DNA from: an uncultured Bacilli bacterium
Lineage (GTDB): Bacteria; Bacillota_I; Bacilli_A; RF39; UBA660
Direction of reading: 5' to 3'
Assembly: GCA_934085635.1 (NCBI GenBank)
Contig: CAKOHL010000001.1
Location: 1 to 38,859 of the forward strand
Length of the DNA stretch: 38,859 nt
Positions 8,540 through 17,416 of this stretch are shown here, piece by piece. A program made the position numbers and the translations under genes. The notes beneath the pieces are model-generated. The model did not search any database. It was not told the DNA's origin and saw only the letters and a list, made by a program, of their open reading frames with translations. How positions within the stretch are numbered: position 1 is the first letter of the stretch; each line of letters starts with the position of its first letter.

Positions 8540-10255
8540 TTAATCTAATGTCTGGTAAGCTTTTTTAATATCAGCATTTGCCATTTCTATTTGTCTTTTT
8601 TTATCTAAAAACATATTTATTATCTCTTCAGGTTTTTCCACCGTATATCCTTGTTTTCTAGCATAATCAACCCAATATGGAGATTTCAATACTTTTTCAA
8701 ATTCACTATCTAAAGTTTTTGTTACTATATCTATACAATATATTGCAGTTTTTGGAGCATCAACTGATATTTCATCAATATGGTTCATAATTCTACCTAA
8801 ATACGAAATCAATTTATCACTATTGAAATGTTTTTCAAGTAATTCAGGTGCAACATCTCTATAACCATTATTTATTGTATAAATTGATTCTAAAATACTT
8901 TTTAATATTTTAGAATCATCATATCTACTTTCAAATAATTCTAAATTTTTTTCGATTTTTTCTATATTATTTAATAAACACTTTTGACAATCTACTACTA
9001 CAATAGGAATATTAAAATCTTTTGCTGCTTTTAAACTTTCAAGCCAAATTGGATCACTACTAAAATCTTCCTTTGTTTTTAAGTATACTATATAATCTGG
9101 ATTAATCCTTTCTAACTTACCATTTATTACTCTTCTTCTAGAACGATAAACTTCATTATTCGTAAATCTTGTGTTATTTATTAAACTATCAGGTGTTCTA
9201 AATTCAACGTCAGCAATTAATTTTTTTTGATGAAATGGATTTGTAACATTCAAATCTTTATATATTCCACCAGTACCTAGATCATTTGCGCCTAATAATG
9301 ATAAATTGTTTCTACCAAAATTATTAAAGCCAAACAAACAGTGCTTTACATGTGTTTTTATGCTACTGCTGTTAATAATTGAATTACACATATAATCAGT
9401 AGCAATACTTGGACAATTCCATGCGTCTTTAAAATTTTCAGGTGTTTCGTATTCTGTTGCCATACCATACGAATAAATACACATATTAAAATCTAATCCA
9501 GCATCATATATATTAATACCATCAACGTTACCAATTTGTTTTTCATTTGTTGGTGAATAAAACTTTTCATCATATATTTTTGAGTAAAAATTTCTAAGAA
9601 CAGAATCTATATTAATTAGAAAACTTAAATTCTCATATGCAATTCTATCGCTACCTTTACCTTCAATAATATTTTTAATATCAAGTAAAAAATCTTTTTC
9701 CTCTGATTCAGGTAAATTTTCTATATCCTTACCATATCTCATATATAAATTATAAGCTTTATCATATGACATTCCATATTTGTTTAATAATAATATATTT
9801 GGATCATTTGTTTCGTTATTTTTACTATTCTTGTCATCTCTAATTATTTGTAAATTATTTAGATCATCAACAGAATTTATACCGAAATAATTAGCTCCAT
9901 TACTAATTACAAATAATAATTTTTCTATTTGAGACTCGCTCAATTCATTTTTACTAACATCATCTATTAAATTTGAAAAATGTTTATTTTTTAAAAAATG
10001 ATAATAATTTGCACATAATGAAATCCAATCTTGATTTACACTTTCAGCATAACTAATAATCTTTGATATATTTTTAATGTTATGTTCAGATAGGTTAATT
10101 ATATTTTCTTGTGCTTCTTTATTTAAAGCAAATGTTTCTAAAACATATAAAGGTAAATATTTTATGGTAATTTCATTTATAAAACCACTTATTAGTGTTT
10201 TTTCTATTTCTTTATTGCTGGTTTTTAAATAATTTATTATACTATTAACATCCAT
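8540..10255 (-). CDS. Unidentified 571-residue cytosolic protein
   Basis: I cannot assign a named family. There is no signal peptide or membrane helix. Residues 1-230 are mostly helical and Leu/Ile/Asn-rich. Residues 245-425 look like a conserved mixed alpha/beta core: FKDAWN (275-280), LFGFNNF (307-313), LLGANDLGTGG (320-330), INNTRFTNNEVYRSRRR (359-375), then NPDYIVYLK and AAKDFNIPIVVVD (410-422), the last two resembling buried strands of a Rossmann-like sheet. The remainder is helical. I recall similar segments in uncharacterised proteins of gut Firmicutes but no function. It has its own promoter at the comEC stop and its own terminator. It sits between comEC and a broken duplicate of comEC, so it is accessory cargo. 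Ribosome binding site: AGGATGTGAT. Confidence 0.8.
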   Translation of the reverse strand: MDVNSIINYLKTSNKEIEKTLISGFINEITIKYLPLYVLETFALNKEAQENIINLSEHNIKNISKIISYAESVNQDWISLCANYYHFLKNKHFSNLIDDVSKNELSESQIEKLLFVISNGANYFGINSVDDLNNLQIIRDDKNSKNNETNDPNILLLNKYGMSYDKAYNLYMRYGKDIENLPESEEKDFLLDIKNIIEGKGSDRIAYENLSFLINIDSVLRNFYSKIYDEKFYSPTNEKQIGNVDGINIYDAGLDFNMCIYSYGMATEYETPENFKDAWNCPSIATDYMCNSIINSSSIKTHVKHCLFGFNNFGRNNLSLLGANDLGTGGIYKDLNVTNPFHQKKLIADVEFRTPDSLINNTRFTNNEVYRSRRRVINGKLERINPDYIVYLKTKEDFSSDPIWLESLKAAKDFNIPIVVVDCQKCLLNNIEKIEKNLELFESRYDDSKILKSILESIYTINNGYRDVAPELLEKHFNSDKLISYLGRIMNHIDEISVDAPKTAIYCIDIVTKTLDSEFEKVLKSPYWVDYARKQGYTVEKPEEIINMFLDKKRQIEMANADIKKAYQTLD

Positions 10256-10274
10256 TCTATCACATCCTATAATT

Positions 10275-10280
10275 ATTATA
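10275..10280 (-). promoter_or_regulatory. Extended -10 promoter of the 571-aa gene
   Basis: TGATATAAT (extended -10, hexamer TATAAT) starts inside the comEC stop codon, 20 bp before the ATG at 10255. No good -35 is visible. It gives the cargo gene transcription separate from comEC. Confidence 0.55.
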
Positions 10281-12392
10281 TCATATTAATTTATAATTAG
10301 GTAAACAAGTTCCTATTTTTAATTCATTATTTTTAATTTTAAACATAATGCTACCATCTTCATCAGTTCTATATATTTTTGTGTTTACTAAATTATTTAA
10401 TACTGATTCTTTAGGATGACCATATCTGTTATTCTTTCCAACACTAATAATAGAATATTTAGGATTGATACTTTTAATAAATTCTTCACTACTACTTGTA
10501 TTCGAACCGTGATGACCTACTTTTAAAACATCTATATTTTTCAAATTATATTTTTCTAATATATCTTTTTCTTTATTAATACCTGCATCACCCATAAATA
10601 AAAATTTATAATTATTATAATTTAAATAAATTACACTAGAGTTATCATTTTCATTATCAAATAAATCTGTATTCAAAAAAATTAATTTAGCTTCATCGAA
10701 ATGAGCCTCACTTATGCATTTATAATAATTAATCTTATTCGCTTCTAGTACTTTAATTAGTTCCTTTTCAAGATTATTATAGTCCCCACAGTTAAAAACA
10801 ACATTGCTAACGCGAAAATTATTAACTAAATTTATTGCTTCGCCCATATGATCATAATCCCCGTGAGTAATAATTAAATAATCAAGTTTACTAATTCCGA
10901 GTTTTCTCATAAAAGGTATAGTACTTGATCTAACAATTGAACTAGTTTTACCTTTCGCCCATTCTTCTTTTTTATAAGTAGTCTTGCCTCCAGTATCAAT
11001 AAGTATATTCGTTTTGGTATAACGACTTGTAAGCAAAATAGAATCTCCCTGCCCGACATCTAAATAATAAATATCAGTTGAAGTCTTAAAAAGAGGCTTA
11101 ATCTTAACTAAGACAAGAAGAAGCATTAAAACTAAAAGCAATACTTTCTTTCTAACTTTAACAAAAATAGCAAATGTCATTACAAAGATAACTACAAACC
11201 AGATGCTAACTTTAGGGAAATAAATAATTATCTTAAATTTATTAAAAAATGTACTAAGTATTTCTAGTATATCGGTAAAAAAATACAAAACTTTAGAAGC
11301 AAATGGAAAAACAAAAGTAAACAAAGTAAATGGAAAAATAATAAAACTTACAAATGGGACGAACACTAAATTAAGAACTGTACCTAATAAATTAATGTAT
11401 CCAAAATAATAAATGCTTACACTCATAGTCCCAATAAAACTAACTAGACTTACTTTAAATAATCCTTTCAAATAACCTTTGTCACTAATTAAGTCTGATG
11501 AAATCATTAGAAAAAAAGCAGCAAGAAACGATAAAATAAAGCTAATCTTATAAATTATAAATGGATTAATTATAACTAAAGTACTGAAAACTAAATAAAG
11601 TACATTAACTTGTTTAACATTAAAATAAAACACTTTATTAATTCCAAGTAGGAAGAAAAGTAAAGAGGCTCTTAAAATAGATGGAGAAAAATTAGTAATA
11701 AATGAAAACATCATTAAAAAAATAAACACAAATATGTAACTCATAAACTCGCTTATCTTAAACCTCTTTAGTACAAATAAAATAAGTGCACTAAAAATAC
11801 TAACGTGAAGCCCTGACAAAGCAAATAAATGACTAATTCCATTTTCTCTATAAGAAGTAATTACTTCTTCATCTATATAAGTTGTCTTACCTAATATAAA
11901 AGCATAAATATAACTCTTATCTTGGAATCTCTCTGCTCTTTTGTATAGATAATTCTTGAGATTATAAAAAATATTAATATTCTTATTATTAAGTCTAATA
12001 CTATCTACTTTTAATAAATAATATATTTTTTCATTATATAAATATTTCTTATAATTAAACATATATGGTAAAGTATTATTCTTAGCCTCTTCTAAAGTTC
12101 CGCTCACTTCTACTTTAGAACCAATAAGTAAATTTGATTCAAAGTATTTTTTCTCATCTAAAGATTTAATATAGTATGTAGCTTTTAACTTTTCTTTACA
12201 TTTCAAAATTAAATCAAGTTTGTCTCCACTTATTTTATACTCTTTTAGAATACATTTAAAACTAGTATCATCTTGATCATATTTACTCTCATACTTTTTA
12301 ATTTTAGTCACACATAAACTAAACAAAAGCGCTAAAATAACTAGAAACCTATAAAGATAATCACACAGTAATATTTTCCTTAATACTATCAT
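10281..12392 (-). CDS. comEC: DNA uptake channel / competence protein ComEC
   Basis: A ComEC/Rec2 homologue of about 703 residues that moves single-stranded DNA across the membrane during transformation. Parts: two N-terminal membrane helices, a DUF4131-like OB region (about 50-130), the Competence membrane block starting at GISHLFALSGLHVSIF with about seven helices, and a C-terminal metallo-beta-lactamase domain (YLDVGQGDSILL, NILIDTGGKT, ITHGDYDH, KVGHHGSNTSS, GHPKESVL) expected to degrade the non-transferred strand. The metal motifs are intact. The frame is open to a GTG at 12413, but ATG 12392 is preceded by GGGG at a usable distance and gives a more normal N-terminus; the start remains uncertain. 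It overlaps the end of comEA by about 30 bp, so they form one operon. The last ~190 codons are duplicated at 7910-8479. Confidence 0.93.
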   Translation of the reverse strand: MIVLRKILLCDYLYRFLVILALLFSLCVTKIKKYESKYDQDDTSFKCILKEYKISGDKLDLILKCKEKLKATYYIKSLDEKKYFESNLLIGSKVEVSGTLEEAKNNTLPYMFNYKKYLYNEKIYYLLKVDSIRLNNKNINIFYNLKNYLYKRAERFQDKSYIYAFILGKTTYIDEEVITSYRENGISHLFALSGLHVSIFSALILFVLKRFKISEFMSYIFVFIFLMMFSFITNFSPSILRASLLFFLLGINKVFYFNVKQVNVLYLVFSTLVIINPFIIYKISFILSFLAAFFLMISSDLISDKGYLKGLFKVSLVSFIGTMSVSIYYFGYINLLGTVLNLVFVPFVSFIIFPFTLFTFVFPFASKVLYFFTDILEILSTFFNKFKIIIYFPKVSIWFVVIFVMTFAIFVKVRKKVLLLVLMLLLVLVKIKPLFKTSTDIYYLDVGQGDSILLTSRYTKTNILIDTGGKTTYKKEEWAKGKTSSIVRSSTIPFMRKLGISKLDYLIITHGDYDHMGEAINLVNNFRVSNVVFNCGDYNNLEKELIKVLEANKINYYKCISEAHFDEAKLIFLNTDLFDNENDNSSVIYLNYNNYKFLFMGDAGINKEKDILEKYNLKNIDVLKVGHHGSNTSSSEEFIKSINPKYSIISVGKNNRYGHPKESVLNNLVNTKIYRTDEDGSIMFKIKNNELKIGTCLPNYKLI

Positions 12393-13086
12393 AAAGTTTA
12401 TCCCCAATACCACTTACTTTTTTTATGTCTTCAATAGAATTAAAATTACCATTAGCCGTCCTATAATCAATTATCTTCTCAGCCTTACTCTCCCCAATAT
12501 TAGAAAGTTTCATAAGTTCCTCTTTAGTAGCAGTATTAATATTTACTTTTTGGTTATTTTCTAAACTATTAACAGTATTATCTTCTTCACTTTTCACGTT
12601 ATCGTTAGTAATGAGTTCACTTTCACTAATAGAAGCCGAATTTTTAGAATCATTATTTATTTTGACTTCAGTAATATTATTTCCTGAACTTACTTTTTTA
12701 ATTTCACTAGTACTATTTACAATAATCACGTTTTCATCTTTTAAAATTCTACTTAAATTAATATATTTAGTATAAGCTTTCTTAGTTAAACCACCTGATG
12801 CATTAATTGCATCAATAACCCTAGAATTTTCTTTAAGCTTATAAACTCCCGGTTTCTTAACTTCTCCCTTAATATCCACCAAAATATATTTTTCTTCACT
12901 TACATTAGAACTTTCTTCTACTTTTTCTAAATTATCACTTATAAGGTTAACATCATCGTCTTCTAAAAGAACTTTATCTTTCTTAAAATAACTATTCCAA
13001 ACAAGAAAACAAATGGTGCCTAAAAGAAGAACTATAATTAAAAGTTCAAGCTTTCTCTCACTAACATAATTCTTTATTTTTTCCAT
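12361..13086 (-). CDS. comEA: Competence DNA receptor ComEA
   Basis: A 241-residue membrane-anchored DNA-binding protein that captures incoming DNA at the cell surface and hands it to ComEC. There is one N-terminal helix (about 14-30), an SLBB domain (about 65-125, YILVDIKGEVKKPGVYKLKE and GGLTKKAYTKYINLSRI), an acidic Ser/Asn-rich linker, and a C-terminal helix-hairpin-helix pair (about 180-241, VNINTATKEELMKLSNIGES, then VSGIGDKLYDSI). This is the standard Firmicutes ComEA layout. The ATG has a very strong AGGAGGTGAGG ribosome binding site. It is transcribed from a clear promoter directly behind the dnaE terminator. Confidence 0.95.
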   Translation of the reverse strand: MEKIKNYVSERKLELLIIVLLLGTICFLVWNSYFKKDKVLLEDDDVNLISDNLEKVEESSNVSEEKYILVDIKGEVKKPGVYKLKENSRVIDAINASGGLTKKAYTKYINLSRILKDENVIIVNSTSEIKKVSSGNNITEVKINNDSKNSASISESELITNDNVKSEEDNTVNSLENNQKVNINTATKEELMKLSNIGESKAEKIIDYRTANGNFNSIEDIKKVSGIGDKLYDSIKENITV

Positions 13087-13106
13087 ACCTCACCTCCTTC
13101 AAAAAC

Positions 13107-13135
13107 AATTTAACACACTTTCAAAATAATGTCAA
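13107..13135 (-). promoter_or_regulatory. Sigma-A-type promoter of comEA-comEC
   Basis: -35 TTGACA (13130-13135), 17-bp spacer, -10 TAAATT (13107-13112). The -35 touches the base of the dnaE terminator stem. Confidence 0.7.
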
Positions 13136-13166
13136 AACCCCTAAAAACTGAATTTTCTAGGGGTTT
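13131..13166 (-). terminator. Terminator after dnaE
   Basis: Arms 13135-13143 and 13158-13166 form AAACCCCTA/TAGGGGTTT, extended inward by an A/T-rich stem with one bulge. The T-tract is partly inside the stem. It lies about 70 bp after the dnaE stop and separates dnaE from comEA. Confidence 0.7.
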
Positions 13167-13236
13167 ATTTAAAACATTCTAATCTTTTATAATAGAAGAA
13201 TAAATATCAAAATTAAATATCACAAGAAAAAATTTT

Positions 13237-16128
13237 TTACATTTTTTCTAATTTATTTGCAATTAACTGATAGTCTCCCATTCTCTTCTCAACTTTAGCT
13301 CTAACTTTAATTACATCTCCCTTTTTAAGTCCAGCATACTCTTTATACATATTAGGAAAAATAACCAAAGTAGACCTAGCAGTTTCATCACTAACAGTAA
13401 GAAAAACCATCTTATCTTTTTTCTTAGTTTCTATCTCTTTTGCACTTTCAACAAGAACAAGAGCATTAACCATCTTATCAAATTGCTTGCTAATGTTGCA
13501 TAAAAGGCACATACCATCTCTATTATATTTAGTAACTGGATGATTCTCTATATAAAATCCATAGCTATTTATCTCTTGTTCATAAAGTTCATTTTCATCA
13601 TACTCTTCATAATTTATAATCTCAGGAACACTTACAAGAGATTCATCTAAATCATTTAAAAGCTTAGCATACTCAGTTAAAGAAGTAATGTTCTGAATCA
13701 TCGTCCTTCTTGTTAACCCAAATGAGTCAAGCGCTCCGGCATAAATAAGAGATTCAATCACATTAACTTTAAGACGTTTATACATTCTCTTAAAGAAATC
13801 AATAAAACTAGTAAACTCTCCATTTTCTCTTTCTTTCAAAATAGCATTCACTGACTCTTTTCCAACATTTTTAATAGTAGTAAAAGGTAAATAAATAGTT
13901 TTATCAATTGTTACATATATGTCACTACTCTTATTAATATCTGCGAAAATAAAATCAAGTTTAAACTTCTTAGCTTCATTTATATAAAGATTAGTCTTAA
14001 CCTCATCGTGAGTAACCATATCTAAAATAGTAGTCATAAAATATTCTGGGAAATAAGCCTTTAAATAAGCCATAGAATATGCTAAATATGCATAAGCAAC
14101 AGAGTGTCCTTTATTAAAACCATAATTAGCAAACTTTAAAACCAAATCATAAATTTGATTAGCTTTATCCTCAGAAACACCATTATTAATTGCCCCAGTC
14201 ACAAACTTTTCTCTATACATAAGAATAGCTTCTTCTTTTTTCTTACTCATAGCACGCCTTATTATATCTGCTTCACTATATGTAAAGGAACCAATTCTTT
14301 TTAATATCTCAATTATTTGTTCCTGATAAATAATTATACCATTTGTACTTTTTAAAATACTTTCAAGTTCTGGCACTATATATGTAGGTTTCTCTCTTTT
14401 AAACTTAACATTAATATATTTAGGTATCATATCTCTAGGCCCTGGCCTATAAAGGGCTATTGCACTAATAACTTCATCAAAACTATCAATTTTAAGTGCC
14501 TTCAAAAACTGCACCATACCAGAACTCTCAAACTGAAATATTCCAGTAGTATTAGCATTATAAAACACACTAAGAGCTTTTTTATCGTCAGTAGGAAGTT
14601 TATTAATATTAATATAAATACCTTTTTCACTTTGTACCTTTTTTAATACCTTATCAACAATAGTCAAGTTTTTTAAAGCAAGGAAATCTATTTTCAAAAG
14701 ACCTAAACTTTCTAAATATTCCATAGTATATCCACTAAGCAAACAATAACCATTATTATAAATAGGTACTTTATCCATCAAAGGCTTATCACTAATAATA
14801 ACACCTGCCGCGTGCACACTAGTATGTCTTTTAAGGCCTTCAAGCCTCTTACATATCCTAACTAAAAAAGCATAATCCTTATTCTCTTTAATCAATTTAT
14901 TAAACGCATCATTTCCTATAGTTTCTTTAAAAGAATTTTCTAAATTAATACTCTTAATTAGATAATCAATTTTACCACCAGGCATATTAAGAACCCTACC
15001 AACATCTCTAAGCACTGCTTTAAGCTGAAGAGTACCAAAAGTAATAATATTACTTACTTTATCTATCCCATACTTTTCTTTAACATAATTTACAACTTCA
15101 TCTCTTCTCAAATACTCAATATCAGTATCTATATCTGGCATAGTAATTCTATCCTTATTAAGAAATCTTTCAAAGATCAAATCATACTTAAGTGGATCTA
15201 TTTCAGTAATACCAAGAGAATAACTAACTAAACTAGCACACGCACTACCTCTTCCAGGCCCAATTACTATTTTATTTTTCTTGGCATAAAGTATAAAATC
15301 ATAAACTATAAGAAAATAATCAGAAAAATGCATACTCTTAATAACATTAAGCTCCATATTAATTCTATCTAAATATTCCCCACTAACATTCCCATCAAGT
15401 CTTTTATTAAGCCCTTTAAAAGCAAGATTAGTTAAGACTTCATCGCTATTACTTGAATACTTAGGTAGTTCATATTTTACCTCAGGCATCACTATATTAA
15501 TTAAACTAGCAAACTCATAAGTAGTCTTAGCATCACTTTCACTCACCATATAATTTAAAGAATTATCATAACTATAATTATCTTTATCATCAATAGTCTT
15601 AGAATCTCTAATCATATTTAAATACATCAAATACTCTTTGTCGTCTTCTTCTAAATAAAGCGATTCTTTCATATAAACTACTTTATCAGTAAACACTAAA
15701 GCACTAGTCTTTTCAGCACTATTGCTATAACATAAATATAAATCACTAAACACCTCAAAATACTTAGTAAAATTTTCATAATCTTTAGTAACGCATATAA
15801 TTCCATCTAAATGTTTCTTTAAAATTTCTAGAGTTATCTCACTAGTGTTTCTTATACTAACTAAATTAAGTAAATTTACATACCCATCATAATTTTTAGC
15901 ATACAAAATCATCTTAAAATCCTGAACTTCAAAATAAACACCTATTATAGGTTTAATATTATACTTATTACACTCTTTAAAAAGTTCCATAGTACCAAAC
16001 ATATTACTATCAGTAACACCTACAGCATTAATACTATTATTATTTAAATATAAACAAAGTTCATCTATTTTAATCAAACTAGACAAAAGTTCATAATGAG
16101 TTTTAACATTTAATGGTATATAATTCAT
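13237..16128 (-). CDS. dnaE: DNA polymerase III alpha subunit, DnaE type
   Basis: A 963-residue C-family replicative polymerase, shorter than the usual 1,050-1,160. Parts: N-terminal PHP domain (about 1-210), palm/thumb with PGRGSA (291-296) and the catalytic PDIDTD (331-336), third catalytic Asp in LLKIDFLALKNL, fingers with SAIALYRPGPRDMIP and YGFNKGHSVAYAYL, a tandem HhH region (VIESLIYAGALDSFG), and a C-terminal OB fold ending KRMGDYQLIANKLEK. The PHP metal site is degenerate: the normal LHVHTEYS reads LNVKTHYE and the normal TDHGN reads TDSN, so proofreading by this domain is unlikely. In Firmicutes DnaE usually extends primers for PolC, which is not in this window. Ribosome binding site: AGGAGAG. 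Confidence 0.95.
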   Translation of the reverse strand: MNYIPLNVKTHYELLSSLIKIDELCLYLNNNSINAVGVTDSNMFGTMELFKECNKYNIKPIIGVYFEVQDFKMILYAKNYDGYVNLLNLVSIRNTSEITLEILKKHLDGIICVTKDYENFTKYFEVFSDLYLCYSNSAEKTSALVFTDKVVYMKESLYLEEDDKEYLMYLNMIRDSKTIDDKDNYSYDNSLNYMVSESDAKTTYEFASLINIVMPEVKYELPKYSSNSDEVLTNLAFKGLNKRLDGNVSGEYLDRINMELNVIKSMHFSDYFLIVYDFILYAKKNKIVIGPGRGSACASLVSYSLGITEIDPLKYDLIFERFLNKDRITMPDIDTDIEYLRRDEVVNYVKEKYGIDKVSNIITFGTLQLKAVLRDVGRVLNMPGGKIDYLIKSINLENSFKETIGNDAFNKLIKENKDYAFLVRICKRLEGLKRHTSVHAAGVIISDKPLMDKVPIYNNGYCLLSGYTMEYLESLGLLKIDFLALKNLTIVDKVLKKVQSEKGIYININKLPTDDKKALSVFYNANTTGIFQFESSGMVQFLKALKIDSFDEVISAIALYRPGPRDMIPKYINVKFKREKPTYIVPELESILKSTNGIIIYQEQIIEILKRIGSFTYSEADIIRRAMSKKKEEAILMYREKFVTGAINNGVSEDKANQIYDLVLKFANYGFNKGHSVAYAYLAYSMAYLKAYFPEYFMTTILDMVTHDEVKTNLYINEAKKFKLDFIFADINKSSDIYVTIDKTIYLPFTTIKNVGKESVNAILKERENGEFTSFIDFFKRMYKRLKVNVIESLIYAGALDSFGLTRRTMIQNITSLTEYAKLLNDLDESLVSVPEIINYEEYDENELYEQEINSYGFYIENHPVTKYNRDGMCLLCNISKQFDKMVNALVLVESAKEIETKKKDKMVFLTVSDETARSTLVIFPNMYKEYAGLKKGDVIKVRAKVEKRMGDYQLIANKLEKM

Positions 16129-16166
16129 ACTTCTCTCCTATAAATATTATAATATATTTACAAACA

Positions 16167-16190
16167 AAAAAAAAGAAGGATTTACCTTCT
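16167..16190 (-). terminator. Terminator of the pilin gene
   Basis: A 6-bp stem (16174-16179 with 16185-16190, 5-nt loop) is followed by a long T-run on the minus strand, starting about 12 bp after the pilin stop. Confidence 0.8.
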
Positions 16191-16201
16191 AATTTAATTA
16201 A

Positions 16202-16681
16202 CTATTTTGAAAAGTTACAAGTAGTTGTTCCACTATCAACTGTACAAGTAATTTCTTCTTTACCACCATCTACTATAGCAGAAGTTTTACCATCTTCTTT
16301 AAGCATATCAACATTTTTACTTGTTAAATTATAGTTTGAATTAGCAACTAAGAAGTTATTTATTTTACCATCTTTAAAATCTACATAGTAAGTCATTGCA
16401 CTACTAGCACCTGTCATTGCTACACAATTTGTAGCAGTTTTAGTAGCAGCTGAAACTTTATTACAAAATGCTGTAGGTGCTGTACCAGCAACTGATTCAT
16501 TTAAATATGTAGTTTCAGCATTTTTCCAAATACTTTGAGCATCTACTTTAAATGCATCTCTTCTACCACTTGTAAACATATTAATAATATTTGGTGTAAC
16601 TAATAACATTAATATTGCAAGTATTGCTATAACAGCTAATAATTCAACTAGTGTAAAACCTTTCTTATTTAATTTCTTCAT
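16202..16681 (-). CDS. Type IV pilin-like prepilin
   Basis: Class III prepilin leader with KKGFTLVELLAVIAILAILM: short basic leader, prepilin peptidase site before Phe, Glu5, and a long hydrophobic helix that forms the filament core. The mature part (about 150 residues) is a small Thr/Ser/Ala-rich globular domain with four Cys (AFCNKV, TNCVAM, ITCTV, TTCNF) that could form two disulfides. It may be the major competence pilin (ComGC-like) or a surface pilin; no assembly genes (comGA, comGB, prepilin peptidase) are in the window, so the system is undecided. An ATG also occurs at 16690, but 16681 has the better spacing to AGGAGAGG. It is a single-gene unit with its own promoter and terminator, suggesting a high-level product. 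Confidence 0.9.
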   Translation of the reverse strand: MKKLNKKGFTLVELLAVIAILAILMLLVTPNIINMFTSGRRDAFKVDAQSIWKNAETTYLNESVAGTAPTAFCNKVSAATKTATNCVAMTGASSAMTYYVDFKDGKINNFLVANSNYNLTSKNVDMLKEDGKTSAIVDGGKEEITCTVDSGTTTCNFSK

Positions 16682-16745
16682 TCCAATCATCCTCTCCTTC
16701 TATCAAGATATACTTGGAAAATATACCTCTCTTTACCATAGTTAC

Positions 16746-16775
16746 ATTATAGCAAATATTTTTTATCATAGTCAA
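16746..16775 (-). promoter_or_regulatory. Strong sigma-A-type promoter of the pilin gene
   Basis: -35 TTGACT (16770-16775), 18-bp spacer, perfect -10 TATAAT (16746-16751). The implied 5' leader is about 58 nt. Confidence 0.8.
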
Positions 16776-16808
16776 TACTTTTAAATCAAAATATGTAAAA
16801 TGTGTAAA

Positions 16809-17030
16809 CTACTCTTTAGTAACATTCATAAATGCATTAATCAAATCAAGTCCAGTACTAACCTTATCAACCTTATCTTTAAATCTAAGACCATACCTTT
16901 CCTTCATTTCATTCTCCATATTTACAAGTGCTTCATTTCTATTAAGCCATTTATACCATGCAGAATTTTCTCTTAAGTATCTAAGCAAATTAGCATCACT
17001 ATATATCTTTTCTTTAACCTCATATTTCAT
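16809..17030 (-). CDS. ylbE: YlbE-like protein
   Basis: A 73-residue protein matching the YlbE family in length and pattern: an N-terminal helix with SDANLLRYLRENSAWYKWL, then NRNEALVNMENEMKERYGLR, then a short hydrophobic C-terminal helix. The function is unknown; in Bacillus ylbE sits beside ylbD, and the same pair is found here. The start codon overlaps the upstream ylbD stop by one base, so the two are coupled. It is the last gene of the radC-ylbD-ylbE run. Confidence 0.75.
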   Translation of the reverse strand: MKYEVKEKIYSDANLLRYLRENSAWYKWLNRNEALVNMENEMKERYGLRFKDKVDKVSTGLDLINAFMNVTKE

Positions 17031-17398
17031 TAATCATCAAAAAACCTTTCTATCTCACTTTCTCTCTTTTTCTTCTCTTTCTTTTCTTCTCTCTTTTCAC
17101 TTCTAGAAGACATAATTTCTTCTAAAAATCCAAGTGCTTTCTCAAGAGAAGAAATATTATCTTCAAGTTTATCTAAATCAACATTCTTTAAATTACCTAA
17201 AATATTCTTAACCCCATCACCAAGTTTACTCTCTTCCTTAACAGTCTTACTCTTAAAACTATTCCAAACACTAGAATCACTTCCATAAATATCAAAAGTT
17301 TCAAAAAGTTTCTGATACGTAGTTGCCCCTTCATTAACATAATAAGATAAATGTGGATTTTTCTTCAAAAACTCTTTAAACTCTTCTTTTTTATCCAT
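17030..17398 (-). CDS. ylbD: YlbD-like protein (putative coat-associated)
   Basis: About 122 residues. The N-terminal part, EFKEFLKKNPHLSYYVNEG and TTYQKLFETFDIYGSD, matches the YlbD family (annotated as a putative spore coat protein in Bacillus). The middle is helical and the C-terminus is an extreme Glu/Lys/Arg-rich coiled tail (REEKKEKKKRESEIERFFDD). The frame is open to ATG 17410, but ATG 17398 has GGGTGG five bases upstream and is preferred. Its role here is unproven; the sporulation genes elsewhere in the window make the coat assignment plausible. Confidence 0.7.
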   Translation of the reverse strand: MDKKEEFKEFLKKNPHLSYYVNEGATTYQKLFETFDIYGSDSSVWNSFKSKTVKEESKLGDGVKNILGNLKNVDLDKLEDNISSLEKALGFLEEIMSSRSEKREEKKEKKKRESEIERFFDD

Positions 17399-17416
17399 AT
17401 AACCACCCATTTAATA

